From Clostridium sp. (GTDB lineage: Bacteria > Bacillota > Clostridia > Clostridiales > Clostridiaceae), in NCBI RefSeq assembly GCF_017888565.1, contig NZ_JAGHFX010000049.1, forward strand, positions 1 to 64,000: a stretch of DNA of 64,000 nt. The letters are read 5' to 3'. Each line of letters opens with the position of its first letter. The first letter of the stretch is position 1. Shown piece after piece: positions 37,424 through 46,918 of this stretch. The notes beneath the pieces are model-generated. The model was not told the origin of the DNA, did not search any database, and saw only the letters and a list, made by a program, of their open reading frames with translations. The position numbers were made by a program, and so were the translations under genes.

Positions 37424-37570
37424 TTAAGCCTTAACATAAAAAATATCTACTAATAATAGTAAAATTGCTGAAATTAATATCACATCTATAGCCCAAAATG
37501 AAAATTTAAATATTAAAGATACTAAAACTAGTAAAATTAATATTGTGAAAAATATTTTTAATGATTTCAT
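37424..37570 (-). CDS. 48-aa two-helix membrane protein (not in ORF track)
   Basis: The minus strand has a short ORF, MKSLKIFFTILILLVLVSLI..., ending VDIFYVKA. AGGAGGG lies 9 bases before the ATG at 37570. It has two hydrophobic stretches (~5-21 and ~26-44) with a Lys/Phe break, so a small hairpin membrane protein is predicted. Family unknown. It lies upstream of nothing on its own strand and converges with the NMT1-like gene. The ribosome site and amino-acid pattern argue that it is real. Confidence 0.6.
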   Translation of the reverse strand: MKSLKIFFTILILLVLVSLIFKFSFWAIDVILISAILLLLVDIFYVKA

Positions 37571-37670
37571 TACACATGCCCTCCTATTAAGTAAATCATT
37601 GTATAGATTATTAGTTTATACAAAATTAATAAAAAAATACTTATTATATAAATAAACTTTATAAATAAAG

Positions 37671-37702
37671 AAAGACTAACCATTAATTGGTTAGTCTTTA
37701 AA
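37671..37702 (-). terminator. Terminator after the zinc-ribbon gene
   Basis: A 12-bp perfect stem, aaagactaacca / tggttagtcttt, with a 5-base loop lies just 3' of the minus-strand zinc-ribbon gene; on the minus strand it runs into a short T-rich stretch. Confidence 0.8.
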
Positions 37703-37709
37703 ACAGAAA

Positions 37710-37865
37710 TTATCTTCTGTTATTTTGAGCTTTTCTAGCTTTTCTACATTCAGGACATCTTACAGGATCATTATCAAATCCCTTTTCTTTGTAGAATTCT
37801 TGTTCTCCAACTGTGAAAACAAATTCATTTCCACAATCTTTACAAGTTAGTTTCTTATCTTCCAT
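37710..37865 (-). CDS. Small zinc-ribbon protein
   Basis: This 51-residue protein has LTCKDCGNEFVFTVGEQEFYKEKGF followed by VRCPECRKARK. Two CxxC pairs about 30 residues apart form a zinc ribbon of the zf-trcl type common in clostridia. AAGGAGGA lies 7 bases before ATG 37865; the track's longer version begins upstream at a non-supported start. The function is unknown, and a nucleic-acid or ribosome association has been suggested only by fold. It is monocistronic with its own terminator. Confidence 0.85.
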   Translation of the reverse strand: MEDKKLTCKDCGNEFVFTVGEQEFYKEKGFDNDPVRCPECRKARKAQNNRR

Positions 37866-38034
37866 TTTAAAATCCTCCTTAAAATTCATAGGGATAAACT
37901 TGATAGATTTCTTCACTTAAGTATATTGAACTTTAAGGAGAGAACTTATCGAGATTAGCCTAATCATTTAAATTTTCAAAATAATTATACCATAAAAATA
38001 AATAAATTCAATACCTATATTAAGAAAATTTGGA

Positions 38035-39129
38035 TTATTTAGAATCTTTCAATAATTTTTCTTTAGCCTTAAATTTAAAGTAGTAAGTAGAAAATACTAT
38101 AAGTGGTATTAAAACAAAACTAAATAAATTAATTATTTGTAAATACTTTAATACATCATAAAGTATATAGTTATTCATTCCTAAAAAGCTTGATAAAACA
38201 AATACTATAAAAGTATAGATGCCTATAAAAAGACGTTTATTCTTAATATACTTTCCTAGAATCAATAATATACTATAAGTGGCTAATACATACTTTATAA
38301 AGAAGCCTAAAACTGTTTGAATTATGAAAAATAATTCACCAAATTCTAAAAATCCTGCTACTTCAATTCTTTGCCCTAATATAAATTCAGGATAAAAAAT
38401 ATTTGCAGCTCTTAGCGGACCAAAAGCTGTAATTACTCCAATTATTGAAACAACAACAAATGCAGAAGTTATAACTCCAGCATAAAGGGTATGTTTTCTT
38501 ATATGTTCAAATTCATTTATATACTTTAAAAATGGTATTGTAATCATAAATGAGGAAAACCCACCTAAAATTAGGAGTAGAGAAACGGTAAAGCCTAAAG
38601 ATATGCCGCTTCCAAGTACAGGTAATAAATTATTTATATCCTTATAACTTTGAGTTAATGCAAAAAAGACTATTCCATTTATTATAATTATAAAAACACT
38701 TACTAAAACAAATATTAATATAGTACGTAACCTTTTATTAAAAATAAAAAGTGATGGAAGTATAAAAAATATTAATGCATACCAAACTGGAGTTTCAAGA
38801 AATAATGTAGAGTGCAATACATTAGCCTCAACAGCAGCTGCTTCAATAGCATTTATAAATAAAGTAAGTACAAATATAAGCATAAAAATAATGCTTATAA
38901 CCTTTGGCATAGAACGCTCAAAAATATCATTTATGTCAAAAGTTTTAGTAGAAACACAAATATTAATTATATACATTAAAAATATAACAAATATAATTGA
39001 TGCTATAAGAGAAGCAAGCCAAGTATCTCTTCCCCCTATATCTATGAATATAGATGGATATGTTTTAACAGATATAAATGCCACCCCAATTATAAATAAT
39101 ATAAAATGCTTACTAGAAATTTTATTCAT
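38035..39129 (-). CDS. gerKB: Spore germination receptor subunit B (GerAB/GerKB family permease)
   Basis: This 364-residue protein has 10 membrane helices and belongs to the spore germination subset of the APC superfamily. It starts ISSKHFILFIIGVAFIS and contains GGRDTWLASLIA, the GerAB pattern. B subunits bind the germinant in the spore inner membrane. The gene is divergent from the A and C subunit genes, an arrangement known for gerKB in C. perfringens. GGGTGG lies ~7 bases upstream of the ATG. Expression should be in the forespore (sigma-G); I did not identify a sigma-G box with confidence. Confidence 0.88.
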   Translation of the reverse strand: MNKISSKHFILFIIGVAFISVKTYPSIFIDIGGRDTWLASLIASIIFVIFLMYIINICVSTKTFDINDIFERSMPKVISIIFMLIFVLTLFINAIEAAAVEANVLHSTLFLETPVWYALIFFILPSLFIFNKRLRTILIFVLVSVFIIIINGIVFFALTQSYKDINNLLPVLGSGISLGFTVSLLLILGGFSSFMITIPFLKYINEFEHIRKHTLYAGVITSAFVVVSIIGVITAFGPLRAANIFYPEFILGQRIEVAGFLEFGELFFIIQTVLGFFIKYVLATYSILLILGKYIKNKRLFIGIYTFIVFVLSSFLGMNNYILYDVLKYLQIINLFSFVLIPLIVFSTYYFKFKAKEKLLKDSK

Positions 39130-39349
39130 TATTAACCACCCTTCTTATGTTAATGGATAATGGACAATTAATGAAATAATTTAGCTTAGCTAAATTAGAA
39201 AAATATAAAAAGAAACTCTGGAAGAGTTTGAACCTCAATTATCCACTATGAATTATCAATTATCCAATTGTTTTTCATTCTTTCATAGTATTAGCAAAAA
39301 AATGAATATTAAACAGTTTTTCAACAAATAATATGATCAGGTGATGTAT
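39130..39349. other. gerKB/gerKA divergent spacer with nested hairpins
   Basis: This spacer holds TTAGC-TTA-GCTAA (39181-39193) and AAACTCT-GGA-AGAGTTT (39213-39229), flanked by ggataatggacaatta and, further on, two inverted versions of ggataattga. The outer arms are only partly matched. Promoters for both ger genes must lie here. Confidence 0.5.
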
Positions 39350-40765
39350 ATGAATAATTTAGAATATGTAAAAGAGAAATTAAAAAACTCTTTTGATGTT
39401 AAGTATAGGCCAGTCCAAACAGTTTTGGGAAGGGCAACAGTAGTATTTATTGATGATTTATGTAATGTAAATATGATAAGTGAATATGTGCTTTTACCTT
39501 TAAGAGGTTTTGGTAAGATAAAGCCAACTACCGGAAGTATTACTTCAGTAAAAGAAGTAATAGAAAATGTTTTAGATATAGGGGCTACAGATATTGCGAA
39601 GGATGTAGATGATGCAATAATGCATATATTATCTGGAGATCCAGCTGTAATTTTTGATGATTATGAAGAAATTATATTTGTAGAAACTAAGGGATTTCCA
39701 GTTAGAGGTGTTGGAACGCCTGAAACAGAATCAGTATTAAAAGGTCCAAGAGAAGGATTTAATGAATTAATAGTAAATAATGTTGCTTTAATAAGAAGAA
39801 GAATTAAAAATCCAAATTTAAAATTTGAAGCTGTAGTTGTTGGAGAAAAATCACAAACTGCAGTTGCTATATGTTATCTAGATGGTGTTGCTCCAAAAGA
39901 ATTAGTTGAAAATGTTAGAGAAAAAGTAAATAGTTTAGACTTAAGATTTATTTTAGATACGAATTACATTGAAGATGCTCTAAAGAATCAAAAAAGCTTT
40001 TTTGATACAGTAGGATACACTGAAAAGCCAGATGAAGTAAGTGCAAAATTATTAGAAGGAAGAATTGGGGTAATAGTTGATGGAACGCCATTTGTTATTA
40101 CTGTACCATATTTCTTTTTAGAAAATTTCCAAATGCCAGATGATTATTATTTAAATAAATACTATACAAATTTTAATCGTATATTAAGATGGTTTGCATT
40201 TTTTATAGCAACATTAGTACCTGCTTTATATGTAGCAATAATAACGTATCATTTTTCTATGATACCATCATTATTTATGTTTAGGCTAGCAGTATCAAGG
40301 GCGGGGGTTCCATTCCCTACGTTTATAGAAGTAATACTAATGATGCTTGCATTTCAATTTATAAAAGAAGCAGGTCTTAGGCTTCCACAACCAATAGGTG
40401 GTGCAATGAGTATAGTATCAGCTTTAATCTTAGGAGATGCAGCAGTTGGAGCTGGAATTGCATCAAGGATAACAATAATAGTAGTGGCATTAAGTACATT
40501 ATCATATTTCTTAATTCCAAAACTTTATGGAGCATTATCATTTTGGGCATTAGTCTTGGTTGGATTTTCTGCTGCATTTGGTATACCAGGATTTTTATGT
40601 GGAGCATTATTATTACTAATACAATTAGCTGAGTTAGATTCAATCGGATATCAATTTTTATTTCCAATTGGAAGTATCAATGAATATAGATTTAAAGATG
40701 TTGTACTTAGAGGAAGTTTAGGTAAAATTTCAAAAGGTTTTATAAAAAAGGGGGATGAAAAATGA
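39350..40765 (+). CDS. gerKA: Spore germination receptor subunit A (GerAA/GerKA family)
   Basis: This 471-residue protein has a soluble N-terminal part (~1-260, with AVAICYLDGVAPKELVENVREKV and FPVRGVGTPETESVLKGPREGF) and about five C-terminal helices. VSRAGVPFPTFIEVILMMLAFQFIKEAGLRLP, then PIGGAMSIVSALILGDAAVGAGI, are core GerA signatures. ATG 39350 follows AGGTG by 6 bases, so the GTG at 39341 is not used. A subunits form part of the inner-membrane germinant receptor. Its stop overlaps the C subunit start by four bases, so the two are coupled. Confidence 0.93.
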   Translation: MNNLEYVKEKLKNSFDVKYRPVQTVLGRATVVFIDDLCNVNMISEYVLLPLRGFGKIKPTTGSITSVKEVIENVLDIGATDIAKDVDDAIMHILSGDPAVIFDDYEEIIFVETKGFPVRGVGTPETESVLKGPREGFNELIVNNVALIRRRIKNPNLKFEAVVVGEKSQTAVAICYLDGVAPKELVENVREKVNSLDLRFILDTNYIEDALKNQKSFFDTVGYTEKPDEVSAKLLEGRIGVIVDGTPFVITVPYFFLENFQMPDDYYLNKYYTNFNRILRWFAFFIATLVPALYVAIITYHFSMIPSLFMFRLAVSRAGVPFPTFIEVILMMLAFQFIKEAGLRLPQPIGGAMSIVSALILGDAAVGAGIASRITIIVVALSTLSYFLIPKLYGALSFWALVLVGFSAAFGIPGFLCGALLLLIQLAELDSIGYQFLFPIGSINEYRFKDVVLRGSLGKISKGFIKKGDEK

Positions 40766-41880
40766 AATTCAAAAGAGTAAGTAAGATATTAGCAGTATTT
40801 TTTATTCCTTTCTTCCTAGTTGGGTGTTTTAATTATAGAGATATAAATAAAGTTAGTTTTGCAACTAGTGTAATTTTTGATACAGATGATTTTGGAAGAG
40901 CAGTAGTTTATGTTGACTGCGTTAAACCTTATAGAAGTACTAATGAAAGTTCAGATAAGGGAAAGAGAATAATATATAAAGGTATAGGAAAGACAGCATT
41001 AGAAGCTTTAAGAGATGTAAATTTAGCTTCAAGCTATGAATTAAATTACTCGCAAAATAGAGCATATATATTTACAGAAAAGGCAGCAAGAGATGGAATA
41101 AAGAGATATATTGATTTAATAAATAATAATCAAGAGTTTCAAATTAAACCTGATATGTTTGTATATTTTGGAGAAGTTGATGAATTGCTAAAAATTACTT
41201 CCAATGATGAAGAATATTTAGGATTATATTTAGAAGAATTAGTTCATAAAAATAAAAGAAATCCAAGAGCTATGAGAGCAAACATAAATGATTATTTAAG
41301 TAATTCTATAACAGCCAGTGACACATATATTGTTGGTGCAATTGAAATAAGAGAGGATGCACTAGATAAAAAAATAGAAATTGGTGGCGGGGCAATAATC
41401 AAGGACAATACATTAGTCGAGAAAATAGATTCTAAAGATGCTATGAGCTATAATTTATTTATGAATAATATTAGAAGAGGAACACTTGAAATGTCTAATC
41501 CACAATCACAGAAAGGATTTATTACATTAGATATTTTAGATAATAGTACAGAAAGTAAACTTAAGTATGATGGAGAAAGTATTACTTTAGTTAAAAATTT
41601 AGAAATGAAAGTGTCAGTTGCAGAAATACAAGGTAGGCTTATAGTTGATAATGAACTTTTGAAATATATAAAAGATGTCAAAGAAGAAGAAATAGAAAGT
41701 TATCTTAAAGATATATTTAATAAATATAAAGAAAAGCAAATAGATGTTTTTGATATTGAAAGACTTTTAGATATATACTATCCTAAAGCAGCAGTATATA
41801 ATCCAATTGCAAATACAAACTTAGAAGTAAATGTCAACTTAATAGTTGAAGGAACTGGATTAATCAAGGATAGTCTATAA
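40762..41880 (+). CDS. gerKC: Spore germination receptor subunit C lipoprotein (GerAC/GerKC family)
   Basis: This 372-residue lipoprotein has signal LAVFFIPFFLVGC with lipobox FLVGC. It has GerAC features: NYRDINKVSFATSVIFD after the Cys, ALRDVNLASSYELNYSQNRAYIFTEKAA, and a C-terminal repeat domain. C subunits are diacylglycerol-anchored on the outer face of the spore inner membrane and are needed for receptor assembly. GGGGGATG lies upstream of the ATG. It is the last gene of gerKA-gerKC. Confidence 0.92.
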   Translation: MKFKRVSKILAVFFIPFFLVGCFNYRDINKVSFATSVIFDTDDFGRAVVYVDCVKPYRSTNESSDKGKRIIYKGIGKTALEALRDVNLASSYELNYSQNRAYIFTEKAARDGIKRYIDLINNNQEFQIKPDMFVYFGEVDELLKITSNDEEYLGLYLEELVHKNKRNPRAMRANINDYLSNSITASDTYIVGAIEIREDALDKKIEIGGGAIIKDNTLVEKIDSKDAMSYNLFMNNIRRGTLEMSNPQSQKGFITLDILDNSTESKLKYDGESITLVKNLEMKVSVAEIQGRLIVDNELLKYIKDVKEEEIESYLKDIFNKYKEKQIDVFDIERLLDIYYPKAAVYNPIANTNLEVNVNLIVEGTGLIKDSL

Positions 41881-42007
41881 TAAATACTACAATGAAAATG
41901 ATTTAGAGGGTAAAAAGCTATTGATATTAAAAGGGAAATAAAGTAATATTAAGTTATAGATTATCTGAATTCGATTCATACTATATGAGATGAGATGGGG
42001 AGGGAGT

Positions 42008-43093
42008 ATGGACGATTATAAAGCAATGTATCACCAACTTAAGTCGGAGTACGAAAGATATCAGAAAATCACTGAAGAAAAAATACAAGAATTAAGTTCT
42101 GTAAATGTCCAGCATGAGAAAAATCTCGATATGCTTTCGAATGTAATATTAATCAGTAACTATATCAATTCAAATTTAAGTAGTAAAAATATAATACCTA
42201 TGATAAATGATATGATAATAGGAATTATAGGTGTAACTCAATCTACAATATATTTGTTAGAAGACTCTAAATTTGTTATAAAGGCTACTAATGGCACACA
42301 AGATAGTATATCTCTTACAGAAGAATGTATAAATTACATAAGTAAAAATAAGACATTTATTTTAAATTCACAAGAACCAATTGTAAAAGATGAATTAAAT
42401 AATATATATATTCACTCAAGGATGGGAGTACCAATAAAAGTTGCTGAAAAATTTATAGGATATATTGTAGCTGACCATACCCATTATAATTTTTTATCAG
42501 AGTTTCATGAAATATTCCTAAGTTCAATAGCAAGTCAAATTGCAATAGCTTTAGAAAATTCTATTCTATATAAAAAGATAGAAAGAGCAGCTAAATATGA
42601 TGCATTGATAGGTATCTACAATAGAAAGACTTTTTATGAAATTATAGAAGAAAGGTTATCTAATGGAGGCATAGATAAATATGCTATAGTAATGATTGAT
42701 TTAGATAACTTTAAAAGAGTAAATGATACTTTAGGGCATCAATTTGGTGATAAAGTTTTAATAGAAACTGCAAATTTAATTAGAAGTATGTTAAAGCCAA
42801 AAGATATAATTGCAAGATATGGTGGGGAAGAAATAATACTATATATAGATTGTAATAGTGATAATGAAGATATATATATAAGAATAGATAAAATAAGAAA
42901 TTCAGTATCAAGTAATTTGGTTTCAAATGAAAAGAATGAAAGAAGCATTACGGCAAGTTTTGGAGTAGGCTTTTATCCTAATGATGGGGATACCCTTGAA
43001 ACTGTTATTAATTGTGCAGATAGATTCCTTTACAAGGCAAAGCACGCAGGAAAAAATAAAGTTATGAGTTCACATTTTTTAGATAAAAGATAG
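42008..43093 (+). CDS. GAF-GGDEF diguanylate cyclase
   Basis: This 361-residue cytosolic protein has an N-terminal coiled coil (~1-40), a GAF domain (~45-190) and a GGDEF domain (~200-355). The latter begins DALIGIYNRKTFYEII with the metal Asp in MIDLDNFKRVND, and its signature loop is ARYGGEEI, the GGEEF-type variant that keeps activity. The family makes c-di-GMP from two GTP. No EAL domain or upstream c-di-GMP riboswitch was seen. GGGAGGGAG lies very close to ATG 42008 (4-base spacing), so ATG 41990 stays possible. A terminator overlaps its stop codon. Confidence 0.87.
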   Translation: MDDYKAMYHQLKSEYERYQKITEEKIQELSSVNVQHEKNLDMLSNVILISNYINSNLSSKNIIPMINDMIIGIIGVTQSTIYLLEDSKFVIKATNGTQDSISLTEECINYISKNKTFILNSQEPIVKDELNNIYIHSRMGVPIKVAEKFIGYIVADHTHYNFLSEFHEIFLSSIASQIAIALENSILYKKIERAAKYDALIGIYNRKTFYEIIEERLSNGGIDKYAIVMIDLDNFKRVNDTLGHQFGDKVLIETANLIRSMLKPKDIIARYGGEEIILYIDCNSDNEDIYIRIDKIRNSVSSNLVSNEKNERSITASFGVGFYPNDGDTLETVINCADRFLYKAKHAGKNKVMSSHFLDKR

Positions 43094-43122
43094 AGATTAA
43101 TGTATTTTCTCTATCTTTTATT
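43085..43122 (+). terminator. Terminator overlapping the GGDEF gene stop codon
   Basis: A 12-bp perfect stem, aaaagatagaga / tctctatctttt, and a T-rich tail; the stop codon TAG lies within the left arm. Confidence 0.8.
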
Positions 43123-43211
43123 ATTTTTTATATTATATTGTAAATATTTTCAAAGGTGTAGAATATATATAAATTAAGAGAATAAAAATTCTATAAAAGG
43201 AGTGGATTCCA

Positions 43212-43625
43212 ATGATTCAAGTTTTTTGCGCAAAGAGAGGGGCAGGTAAAACTAAAAGATTAATAGAACTTGCAAATGAACATTTAAGCAAAGCAAAAGG
43301 GGATTCAGTTTATATTGACGATGATGCTAGACGCATGATGCAACTTAAAGGTAAGATAAGATTTATAAATACTAATGAGCTTGGTGTAATGGATTGTGAT
43401 AGCTTTTATGGATTACTTTGTGGAGTTATATCTCAAAATTATGATGTTGAAAATATATATATAGATGCTTTATCAAGTATAGTTACTAAAAATATGTCTG
43501 AATCAACTAAACTGTTTGGAAAGTTAAAGGAATTCTCTCAAAGATTTAATTTAAATTTGTATATAAATTTAAATTGTGAATGTAATGATGAGCTACCAGA
43601 TTTGATAAGGGAATATGTGGCTTAG
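43212..43625 (+). CDS. Small P-loop protein of unknown function
   Basis: This 137-residue protein starts IQVFCAKRGAGKTKRLIELAN, a Walker A motif (RGAGKTK), and has NIYIDALSS as a probable Walker B strand. Such small clostridial proteins are sometimes labelled PilT-like without support. No membrane segment is present. AAGGAGTGG lies upstream of the ATG. It is short for a complete AAA+ ATPase, so it may be a nucleotide-binding regulator. Confidence 0.65.
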   Translation: MIQVFCAKRGAGKTKRLIELANEHLSKAKGDSVYIDDDARRMMQLKGKIRFINTNELGVMDCDSFYGLLCGVISQNYDVENIYIDALSSIVTKNMSESTKLFGKLKEFSQRFNLNLYINLNCECNDELPDLIREYVA

Positions 43626-43951
43626 AGGAATAGGAAAAGTTAAAGAATTATGGAAATAACTCATGCAAGCTGAGTTATTAAAAATGAGAAATGAAAAAGA
43701 AAAGTAAGGGGAATAATGGGGGATGGTTCGGAAATTCTGAGTGGTTGAGAATTTAGAGAGTAGAAGTATAAATGGATAAAGATTGGTCTGGGAGTCTGGA
43801 TTATGTGAATTACAAAGTTGTATGAATGAATATTATTTAAAATTTAAATTTACATTTTAAGTTCGAATTTTGAATAATGAATAAGAGAATTTTAGTTATA
43901 ATTTGGATTAACAGAATTAATAATAATTAATTGTCGCAGATTTAGTAATGA

Positions 43952-43988
43952 GGGGTGATTCTAGTATATTGAATTACTCCTTTTTTAT
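43952..43988 (+). terminator. Strong terminator upstream of the tyrS promoter
   Basis: GGGGTGATTC pairs with GAATTACTCC (10 bp, with two G-U pairs), 9-base loop, then TTTTTT. It ends the transcript from the P-loop gene or a non-coding RNA. Confidence 0.8.
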
Positions 43989-44029
43989 ATTCTCAAAACA
44001 TAACAATAGTATCATTAGTTGTTTTATTG

Positions 44030-44058
44030 TTGATAATATTTTAATAAAAAGATATACT
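44030..44058 (+). promoter_or_regulatory. tyrS promoter
   Basis: TTGATA, 17 bases, TATACT, located between the terminator at 43952 and the ribosome site AGGAGGT. Confidence 0.65.
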
Positions 44059-44091
44059 ATAATAAGTAAAATAAATAGGAGGTTACGTAGA

Positions 44092-45312
44092 ATGGCTAAT
44101 GTTTTAGACGAGTTATTAGATCGTGGATACATAAAGCAATTTACTCATGAGGATGAAACTAGAGAATTGCTAGAAAAGGAGAAAATAACTTTTTATATAG
44201 GCTTTGATCCAACAGCAGATAGTTTACATGTTGGACATTTCATTGCGTTAATGTTCATGGCACATATGCAAAAAGCAGGACATAGACCAATAGCACTTCT
44301 TGGTGGTGGAACAGCAATGGTAGGAGATCCATCAGGAAAAACTGATATGAGAACAATGCTTACAAAAGAGCAAATTCAACATAATGTTGATTCAATAAAA
44401 AAGCAAATGGAGAGATTTATAGATTTCTCTGATGATAAAGCAATATTAGTTAATAATGCAGATTGGCTATTAAACTTAAATTATGTAGATTTCTTAAGAG
44501 AAGTTGGAGTTCATTTTTCTGTAAATAGAATGCTTACAGCTGAATGCTTTAAACAAAGGTTAGAAAAGGGACTTTCTTTCTTAGAGTTTAATTATATGTT
44601 AATGCAAGGATATGACTTCTACGTATTAAATCAAAAGTATGGTTGCAAAATGCAATTAGGCGGAGATGACCAATGGTCAAATATGATTGCTGGTGTTGAA
44701 TTAGTTAGAAGAAAGGCTCAAGGTCAATCAATGGCAATGACTTGTTCTTTATTAACTAATAGCCAAGGACAAAAGATGGGAAAAACAGTAGGGGGAGCTT
44801 TATGGCTTGATCCAGAAAAAACTTCACCATTTGACTTTTATCAATACTGGAGAAATGTAGACGATGCAGATGTAGAAAAATGTTTATCATTATTAACATT
44901 TGTTCCAATGGATGAAGTTAGAGCAATATGTTCTGTAGAAGGAGCAGCTATAAATGAAGCTAAAAAGCGTCTTGCTTTTGAAGTTACAAAGCTAGTTCAT
45001 GGAGAAGAAGAAGCAACTAAAGCTAAAAGTGCAGCAGAAGCTTTATTCTCAGGTGGAGTTGATATGAGTAATGTTCCTACAGTAACTATAAGTAAGGAAA
45101 AGTTAGGATCAACTATTTTAGATATAATGGCTGAAAATAAAATAGTTCCATCTAAAGCAGAAGGAAGAAGATTAATTCAACAAGGTGGCTTATCTTTAAA
45201 TGGAGAAAAAGTAACTGAAGTTACTAGAACTTTAGAGGAATCAGATTTAGAAGATGGTTCAGCATTACTTAAAAGAGGAAAGAAAAACTATAATAAAATA
45301 GTTGTAGAATAG
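44092..45312 (+). CDS. tyrS: Tyrosyl-tRNA synthetase
   Basis: This 406-residue class Ic synthetase has [19 protein letters not shown] (HIGH equivalent HVGH), the [14 protein letters not shown] tyrosine pocket and the KMSKS-like loop [11 protein letters not shown]-terminal S4 RNA-binding domain ([21 protein letters not shown]) follows. KMGKT places it in the TyrS rather than TyrZ group. ATG 44092 follows AGGAGGT by 9 bases; the track's 144-base extension starts inside a terminator and is not coding. A terminator follows the gene. Confidence 0.96.
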   Translation: MANVLDELLDRGYIKQFTHEDETRELLEKEKITFYIGFDPTADSLHVGHFIALMFMAHMQKAGHRPIALLGGGTAMVGDPSGKTDMRTMLTKEQIQHNVDSIKKQMERFIDFSDDKAILVNNADWLLNLNYVDFLREVGVHFSVNRMLTAECFKQRLEKGLSFLEFNYMLMQGYDFYVLNQKYGCKMQLGGDDQWSNMIAGVELVRRKAQGQSMAMTCSLLTNSQGQKMGKTVGGALWLDPEKTSPFDFYQYWRNVDDADVEKCLSLLTFVPMDEVRAICSVEGAAINEAKKRLAFEVTKLVHGEEEATKAKSAAEALFSGGVDMSNVPTVTISKEKLGSTILDIMAENKIVPSKAEGRRLIQQGGLSLNGEKVTEVTRTLEESDLEDGSALLKRGKKNYNKIVVE

Positions 45313-45361
45313 AAATTCAACAGTTGTAGAATAAATTTTAGAAATTTATAATGAAAATAAA

Positions 45362-45402
45362 AAAAAAGAAATTCAGAGATTTTATCTGAATTTCTTTTTT
45401 AC
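45362..45402 (+). terminator. Bidirectional terminator after tyrS
   Basis: A 16-bp perfect stem, aaaaaagaaattcaga / tctgaatttctttttt, lies between the convergent tyrS and histidine kinase genes. Confidence 0.88.
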
Positions 45403-45473
45403 TATGTTTCTAATTTGGAATTATATAATCATAGATAGAGTTTATTTGAAAATTAAGCATTACTTATACTAGC

Positions 45474-46916
45474 TTAACTTTTATTGTCTAATGGTAAAGT
45501 AATATTTACTTTTATTTCATTACCATTAACTATGCTGATTGAACCATTATGATCTTTAATGATTTCGTTACATAGATACAATCCTAAGCCTGTACTATAT
45601 TCATCATCAGAAAACTTTGACTTTGTAAATGGTTCAAAAATATGATTGTAAACATCTTCTGGTATGGGATTTTCAACGATGTTAGTAATCTCTATATTAT
45701 ATTTATCACCAGAAGTATAGGAGCTTACAGTAATTATAGAATCTTTGCTAGAATATTTTATTGCATTATCTAATACATTAATTAAAACTTCTTTTATTTT
45801 ATTTGGTTTAAAGTGTACTGTTTCTTTTGATATGGTTGAGTTTATTTTTAAAGTATATTTTTCAGCTTTAATACTTAAATCAGTAATTGTTTGATTAATA
45901 ATCTCAGAAATTTCTATATCTTCATAAGTATCTTTTATAGAGGATAATCCTTTTGAAATTTTTATTATTTCAAGTACTAATGTATTTAATCTTTCACTTT
46001 CTGAGTGTATTCTATCAATAGCTCGATATTTAAATTCTTCATCATCTACAACATTTTCTAAAATCATTTCTGAATATCCAATAATTGAAGTCAAAGGTGT
46101 TTTAAGTTCATGAGTAACAGTATCAAAAAATATTTTCCTGCTTAAAGCTAATTTTTCAACCTTTTCTTTTTCTTTTTCAATATCTAAAATTTGATCTTGA
46201 ATTTTAGATTTCATATTAATAAACTCTCTAGATAATATAGATATTTCATCATTTTCTTTTGCATTGACATCTATATTTATATCATAATTTCCTACACTTA
46301 ATTCTTTTGAGGCTGAAGTTAATTTTTCTATGGGATTAACTATTTTATTTGTTAATCTATAAGAAATAGCAAATATAAAAATAATAAGTGATATTTCAAT
46401 TAGAGTTAATATGCTTGTAGCTTTCATATAATCTGAATAAAGATAAGTATAGTCTTTAGTTAAATTGATTATTCCAATATAAGATTCATTAATTATTATT
46501 GGATAAGAAAGCATTCCAATAAGAGTGTTATTATTATATTTTATATCAACAATAGTTTTACCAGATTTAATATTAGAAAGATTTTCAGTAAATTCAATAT
46601 TAGCTTTTTCTAAATTAGAAGCAAGTACATTACCATCTATATCGCATATTTGAAGCTTGCTATCATAGTTAATAGAAATATATTCTATCAAATATTTACT
46701 TTCTTGAGATAAGGCTTTATCTTTATAGAGATAATTTCTTACTGACAATGTATATTTAACAGATTCACGAGTACTTTTCATTATTTCTTTTAAAGAAGAA
46801 GTAACTGTGCTTTCCATATTGTTTTTTAATATTTTTCGAACAGATATATTTAATGAAATACCTAATAAAACAATTGTCAGAGTAATAATTAAAGTGAATT
46901 TAAATTTAATTTTCAT
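45474..46916 (-). CDS. Sensor histidine kinase (HAMP-HisKA-HATPase)
   Basis: This 480-residue kinase has TM1 (~7-25), an extracellular sensor (~28-163), TM2 (~166-187) and a HAMP domain (~188-240). The dimerisation/phosphoacceptor helix reads FFDTVTHELKTPLTSIIGYSE, with His259. ATP-binding motifs follow: N box VLDNAIKYS, G1/F box EPFTKSKF and GLGLYLCNEI. It phosphorylates the response regulator encoded 2 bases upstream. The extracytoplasmic domain resembles sCache/PAS-like sensors of cell-envelope kinases; no ligand can be assigned. Confidence 0.93.
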   Translation of the reverse strand: MKIKFKFTLIITLTIVLLGISLNISVRKILKNNMESTVTSSLKEIMKSTRESVKYTLSVRNYLYKDKALSQESKYLIEYISINYDSKLQICDIDGNVLASNLEKANIEFTENLSNIKSGKTIVDIKYNNNTLIGMLSYPIIINESYIGIINLTKDYTYLYSDYMKATSILTLIEISLIIFIFAISYRLTNKIVNPIEKLTSASKELSVGNYDINIDVNAKENDEISILSREFINMKSKIQDQILDIEKEKEKVEKLALSRKIFFDTVTHELKTPLTSIIGYSEMILENVVDDEEFKYRAIDRIHSESERLNTLVLEIIKISKGLSSIKDTYEDIEISEIINQTITDLSIKAEKYTLKINSTISKETVHFKPNKIKEVLINVLDNAIKYSSKDSIITVSSYTSGDKYNIEITNIVENPIPEDVYNHIFEPFTKSKFSDDEYSTGLGLYLCNEIIKDHNGSISIVNGNEIKVNITLPLDNKS

Positions 46917-46918
46917 AT

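Larger units (their letters stand above)
43626..44091. other. Long non-coding stretch upstream of tyrS
   Basis: A 9-bp hairpin aataactca/tgagttatt lies at 43655-43679. The G-rich plus strand around 43690-43830 (for example atgggggatggttcgg) stands out from the A/T-rich surroundings and ends at the terminator at 43952. A separate promoter for tyrS follows. No canonical T-box (TGGNACCGCG) was found, and no ORF of coding character. The track's N-terminal extension of tyrS (43948-44091) is not real. Confidence 0.55.

Noticed and set aside
40377-40667. 96-aa minus-strand ORF within gerKA
   Set aside because: Composition (MLMLLQ-type low complexity) mirrors gerKA codons and there is no start context.
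43680-43990. T-box riboswitch for tyrS
   Set aside because: No TGGNACCGCG-like T-box precedes the terminator, and a separate promoter lies between the terminator and tyrS.
43948-44091. N-terminal extension of TyrS in the ORF track
   Set aside because: It starts in a terminator hairpin, lacks a ribosome site, and TyrS aligns from ATG 44092 after AGGAGGT.
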